From: Isoperla grammatica
Lineage: Eukaryota > Arthropoda > Insecta > Plecoptera > Perlodidae
Direction: 5' to 3'
Assembly: GCA_945910005.1 (NCBI GenBank)
Contig: OX246747.1
Span: 1,817,754-1,881,753, forward strand
Length of the DNA stretch: 64,000 nucleotides
Shown: piece after piece, positions 61,301-64,000 of the stretch
Layout: the number at the start of each line of letters is the position of its first letter
Numbering within the stretch: position 1 is the stretch's first letter
Notes under the pieces: model-generated
What the model saw: only the letters and a program-made list of their open reading frames with translations
The model's database searches: none
What the model was told of the DNA's origin: nothing
Translations under genes and position numbers: made by a program

Positions 61301-64000
61301 TGGAATGTGTCTATTGTTCTCATACATGATAGCCGGCTCCATAATATGTGTCACGCTGTACCAGCTGTCCAAGGTACGTTATATGGTGACTAGGCCATAC
61401 GAGCCCTTAGCAAACGCCTCCAACAACTGTTTGGAATGTGTCTATTGTTCTCATACATGATAGCCGGCTCCATAATATGTGTGACGCTGTACCAGCTGTC
61501 CAAGGTACGTTATATGGTGACTAGGCCATACGAGCCCTTAGCAAACACCTCCAACAACTGTTTGGAATGTGTCTATTGTTCTCATACATGATAGCCGGCT
61601 CCATAATATGTGTCACGCTGTACCAGCTGTCCAAGGTACGTTATATGGTGACTAGGCCATACGAGCCCTTAGCAAACGCCTCCAACAACTGTTTGGAATG
61701 TGTCTATTGTTCTCATACATGATAGCCGGCTCCATAATATGTGTGACGCTGTACCAGCTGTCCAAGGTACGTTATATGGTGACTAGGCCATACGAGCCCT
61801 TAGCAAACGCCTCCAACAACTGTTTGGAATGTGTCTATTGTTCTCATACATGATAGCCGGCTCCATAATATGTGTCACGCTGTACCAGCTGTCCAAGGTA
61901 CGTTATATGGTGACTAGGCCATACGAGCCCTTAGCAAACGCCTCCAACAACTGTTTGGAATGTGTCTTTTGTTCTCATACATGATAGCCGGCTCCATAAT
62001 ATGTGTCACGCTGTACCAGCTGTCCAAGGTACGTTATATGGTGACTAGGCCATACGAGCCCTTAGCAAACGCCTCCAACAACTGTTTGGAATGTGTCTTT
62101 TATTCTCATACATGATAGCCGGCTCCATAATATGTGTGACGCTGTACCAGCTGTCCAAGGTACGTTATATGGTTACTAGGCCATACGAGCCCTTAGCAAA
62201 CGCCTCCAACAACTGTTTGGAATGTGTCTTTTGTTCTCATACATGATAGCCGGCTCCATAATATGTGTGACGCTGTACCAGCTGTCCAAGGTACGTTATA
62301 TGGTGACTAGGCCATACGAGCCCTTAGCAAACGCCTCCAACAACTGTTTGGAATGTGTCTTTTATTCTCATACATGATAGCCGGCTCCATAATATGTGTG
62401 ACGCTGTACCAGCTGTCCAAGGTACGTTATATGGTTACTAGGCCATACGAGCCCTTAGCAAACGCCTCCAACAACTGTTTGGAATGTGTCTTTTGTTCTC
62501 ATACATGATAGCCGGCTCCATAATATGTGTGACGCAGCACCAGCTGTCCAAGGTACGTTATATGGTGACTAGGCCATACGAGCCCTTAGCAAACGCCTCC
62601 AACAACTGTTTGGAATGTGTCTATTGTTCTCATACATGATAGCCGGCTCCATAATATGTGTGACGCTGTACCAGCTGTCCAAGGTACATTATATGGTGAC
62701 TAGGCCATACGAGCCCTTAGCAAACGCCTCCAACAACTGTTTGGAATGTGTCTATTGTTCTCATACATGATAGCCGGCTCCATAATATGTGTGACGCTGT
62801 ACCAGCTGTCCAAGGTACGTTATATGGTGACTAGGTCATACGAGCCCTTAGCAAACGCCTCCAACAACTGTTTGGAATGTGTCTATTGTTTTCATACATG
62901 ATAGCCGGCTCCATAATATGTGTGACGCTGAAACAGCTGTCCAAGGTACGTTATATGGTGACTAGGCCATACGAGCCCTTAGCAAACGCCTCCAACAACT
63001 GTTTGGAATGTGTCTATTGTTCTCATACATGATAGCCGGCTCCATAATATTTGTCACGCTGCACCAGCTGTCCAAGGTACGTTATATGGTGACTAGGTCA
63101 TACGAGCCCTTAGCAAACGCCTCCAACAACTGTTTGGAATGTGTCTATTGTTCTCATACATGATAGCCGGCTCCATAATATGTGTGACGCTGTACCAGCT
63201 GTCCAAGGTACGTTATATGGTGACTAGGTCATACGAGCCCTTAGCAAACGCCTCCAACAACTGTTTGGAATGTGTCTATTGTTCTCATACATGATAGCCG
63301 GCTCCATAATATGTGTGACGCTGTACCAGCTGTCCAAGGTACGTTATATGGTGACTAGGTCATACGAGCCCTTAGCAAACGCCTCCAACAACTGTTTGGA
63401 ATGTGTCTATTGTTCTCATACATGATAGCCGGCTCCATAATATGTGTGACGCTGTACCAGCTGTCCAAGGTACGTTATATGGTGACTAGGCCATACGAGC
63501 CCTTAGCAAACGCCTCCAACAACTGTTTGGAATGTGTCTATTGTTCTCATACATGATAGCCGGCTCCATAATATGTGTGACGCTGTACCAGCTGTCCAAG
63601 GTACGTTATATGGTGACTAGGTCATACGAGCCCTTAGCAAACGCCTCCAACAACTGTTTGGAATGTGTCTATTGTTCTCATACATGATAGCCGGCTCCAT
63701 AATATGTGTCACGCTGTACCAGCTGTCCAAGGTACGTTATATGGTGACTAGGCCATACGAGCCCTTAGCAAACGCCTCCAACAACTGTTTGGAATGTGTC
63801 TATTGTTCTCATACATGATAGCCGGCTCCATAATATGTGTCACGCTGTACCAGCTGTCCAAGGTACGTTATATGGTGACTAGGTCATACGAGCCCTTAGC
63901 AAACGCCTCCAACAACTGTTTGGAATGTGTCTATTGTTCTCATACATGATAGCCGGCTCCATAATATGTGTCACGCTGTACCAGCTGTCCAAGGTACGTT
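58361..64000 (+). repeat. exon-3/donor satellite, 131-bp unit, at least 43 further copies
   Basis: The word CGCCTCCAACAACTG lies at 58271 and at exact 131-base steps (58402, 58533, 58664 ... 63904), so 43 consecutive periods contain no net indel. Each unit has the exon body (from GCAAACGCC to GTCCAAG), the donor GTACGT (GTACAT in the units at about 59278 and 62684), and 31 bases (TATATGGTGACTAGG, then CATACGAGC) before the next copy. In copies, the exon start GCTCAGC becomes CCTTAGC. The exon frame is open in all copies I read. Variants are mainly synonymous (GTG/GTC, CTA/CTT) with some replacements (TGTGTG to TATTTG, CTGTAC to CTGCAC, CAGCAC or CTGAAA). The array runs off the window. Confidence 0.95.

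Overview
The window is eukaryotic, very probably insect. The only gene I can read with confidence is a plus-strand odorant receptor of the insect 7tm_6 family, a family essentially confined to insects. Its three visible exons (34265-34774, 54226-54776, 58261-58360) join in phase through canonical GT-AG sites and give 387 residues, through the fifth membrane segment. The C-terminal exons lie beyond the right edge. The species cannot be read from the sequence. AT-rich intergenic DNA, many short foldback elements, frequent AGGCCTA motifs and decayed LINE remnants suggest a large, repeat-rich genome.

Layout. 1-13.4 kb: unique AT-rich DNA with a 63-bp minisatellite, a 2.8-kb tandem duplication with a near-identical core, a MITE, a 715-bp tandem duplication and only weak exon candidates. 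13.48-18.01 kb: about 51 copies of an 89-bp satellite. 18-21.3 kb: intergenic DNA with a MITE, hairpins and foldback copy A. 21.28-22.4 kb: an ATT microsatellite and a 15-bp minisatellite. 22.74-33.74 kb: about 89 copies of a roughly 124-bp satellite, ending at a broken LINE reverse transcriptase fragment. 34.1-58.4 kb: the odorant receptor. 58.36-64 kb: a 131-bp array running off the edge.

The outstanding feature is that the receptor gene is interrupted by two different tandem arrays whose units are pieces of its own exon/intron borders. Intron 1 (34775-54225) is almost entirely about 179 copies of a 107/113-bp unit made of the last 26 bases of the intron, including the 3' splice site, plus the first 81 or 87 bases of exon 2. 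Only the last copy continues into the real exon. After exon 3, a 131-bp unit made of essentially the whole exon plus its GT donor and 31 further bases repeats at least 43 times without one indel. The gene therefore presents about 179 near-identical acceptors at one junction and at least 44 near-identical exon-plus-donor cassettes at another.

Tandem arrays fill roughly two thirds of the window. Foldback elements (copy A at 20.3-21.1 kb, copy B at 56.9-58.1 kb in opposite orientation, and two others in intron 2) make up much of the rest. No RNA gene, CRISPR array or complete transposon was found.
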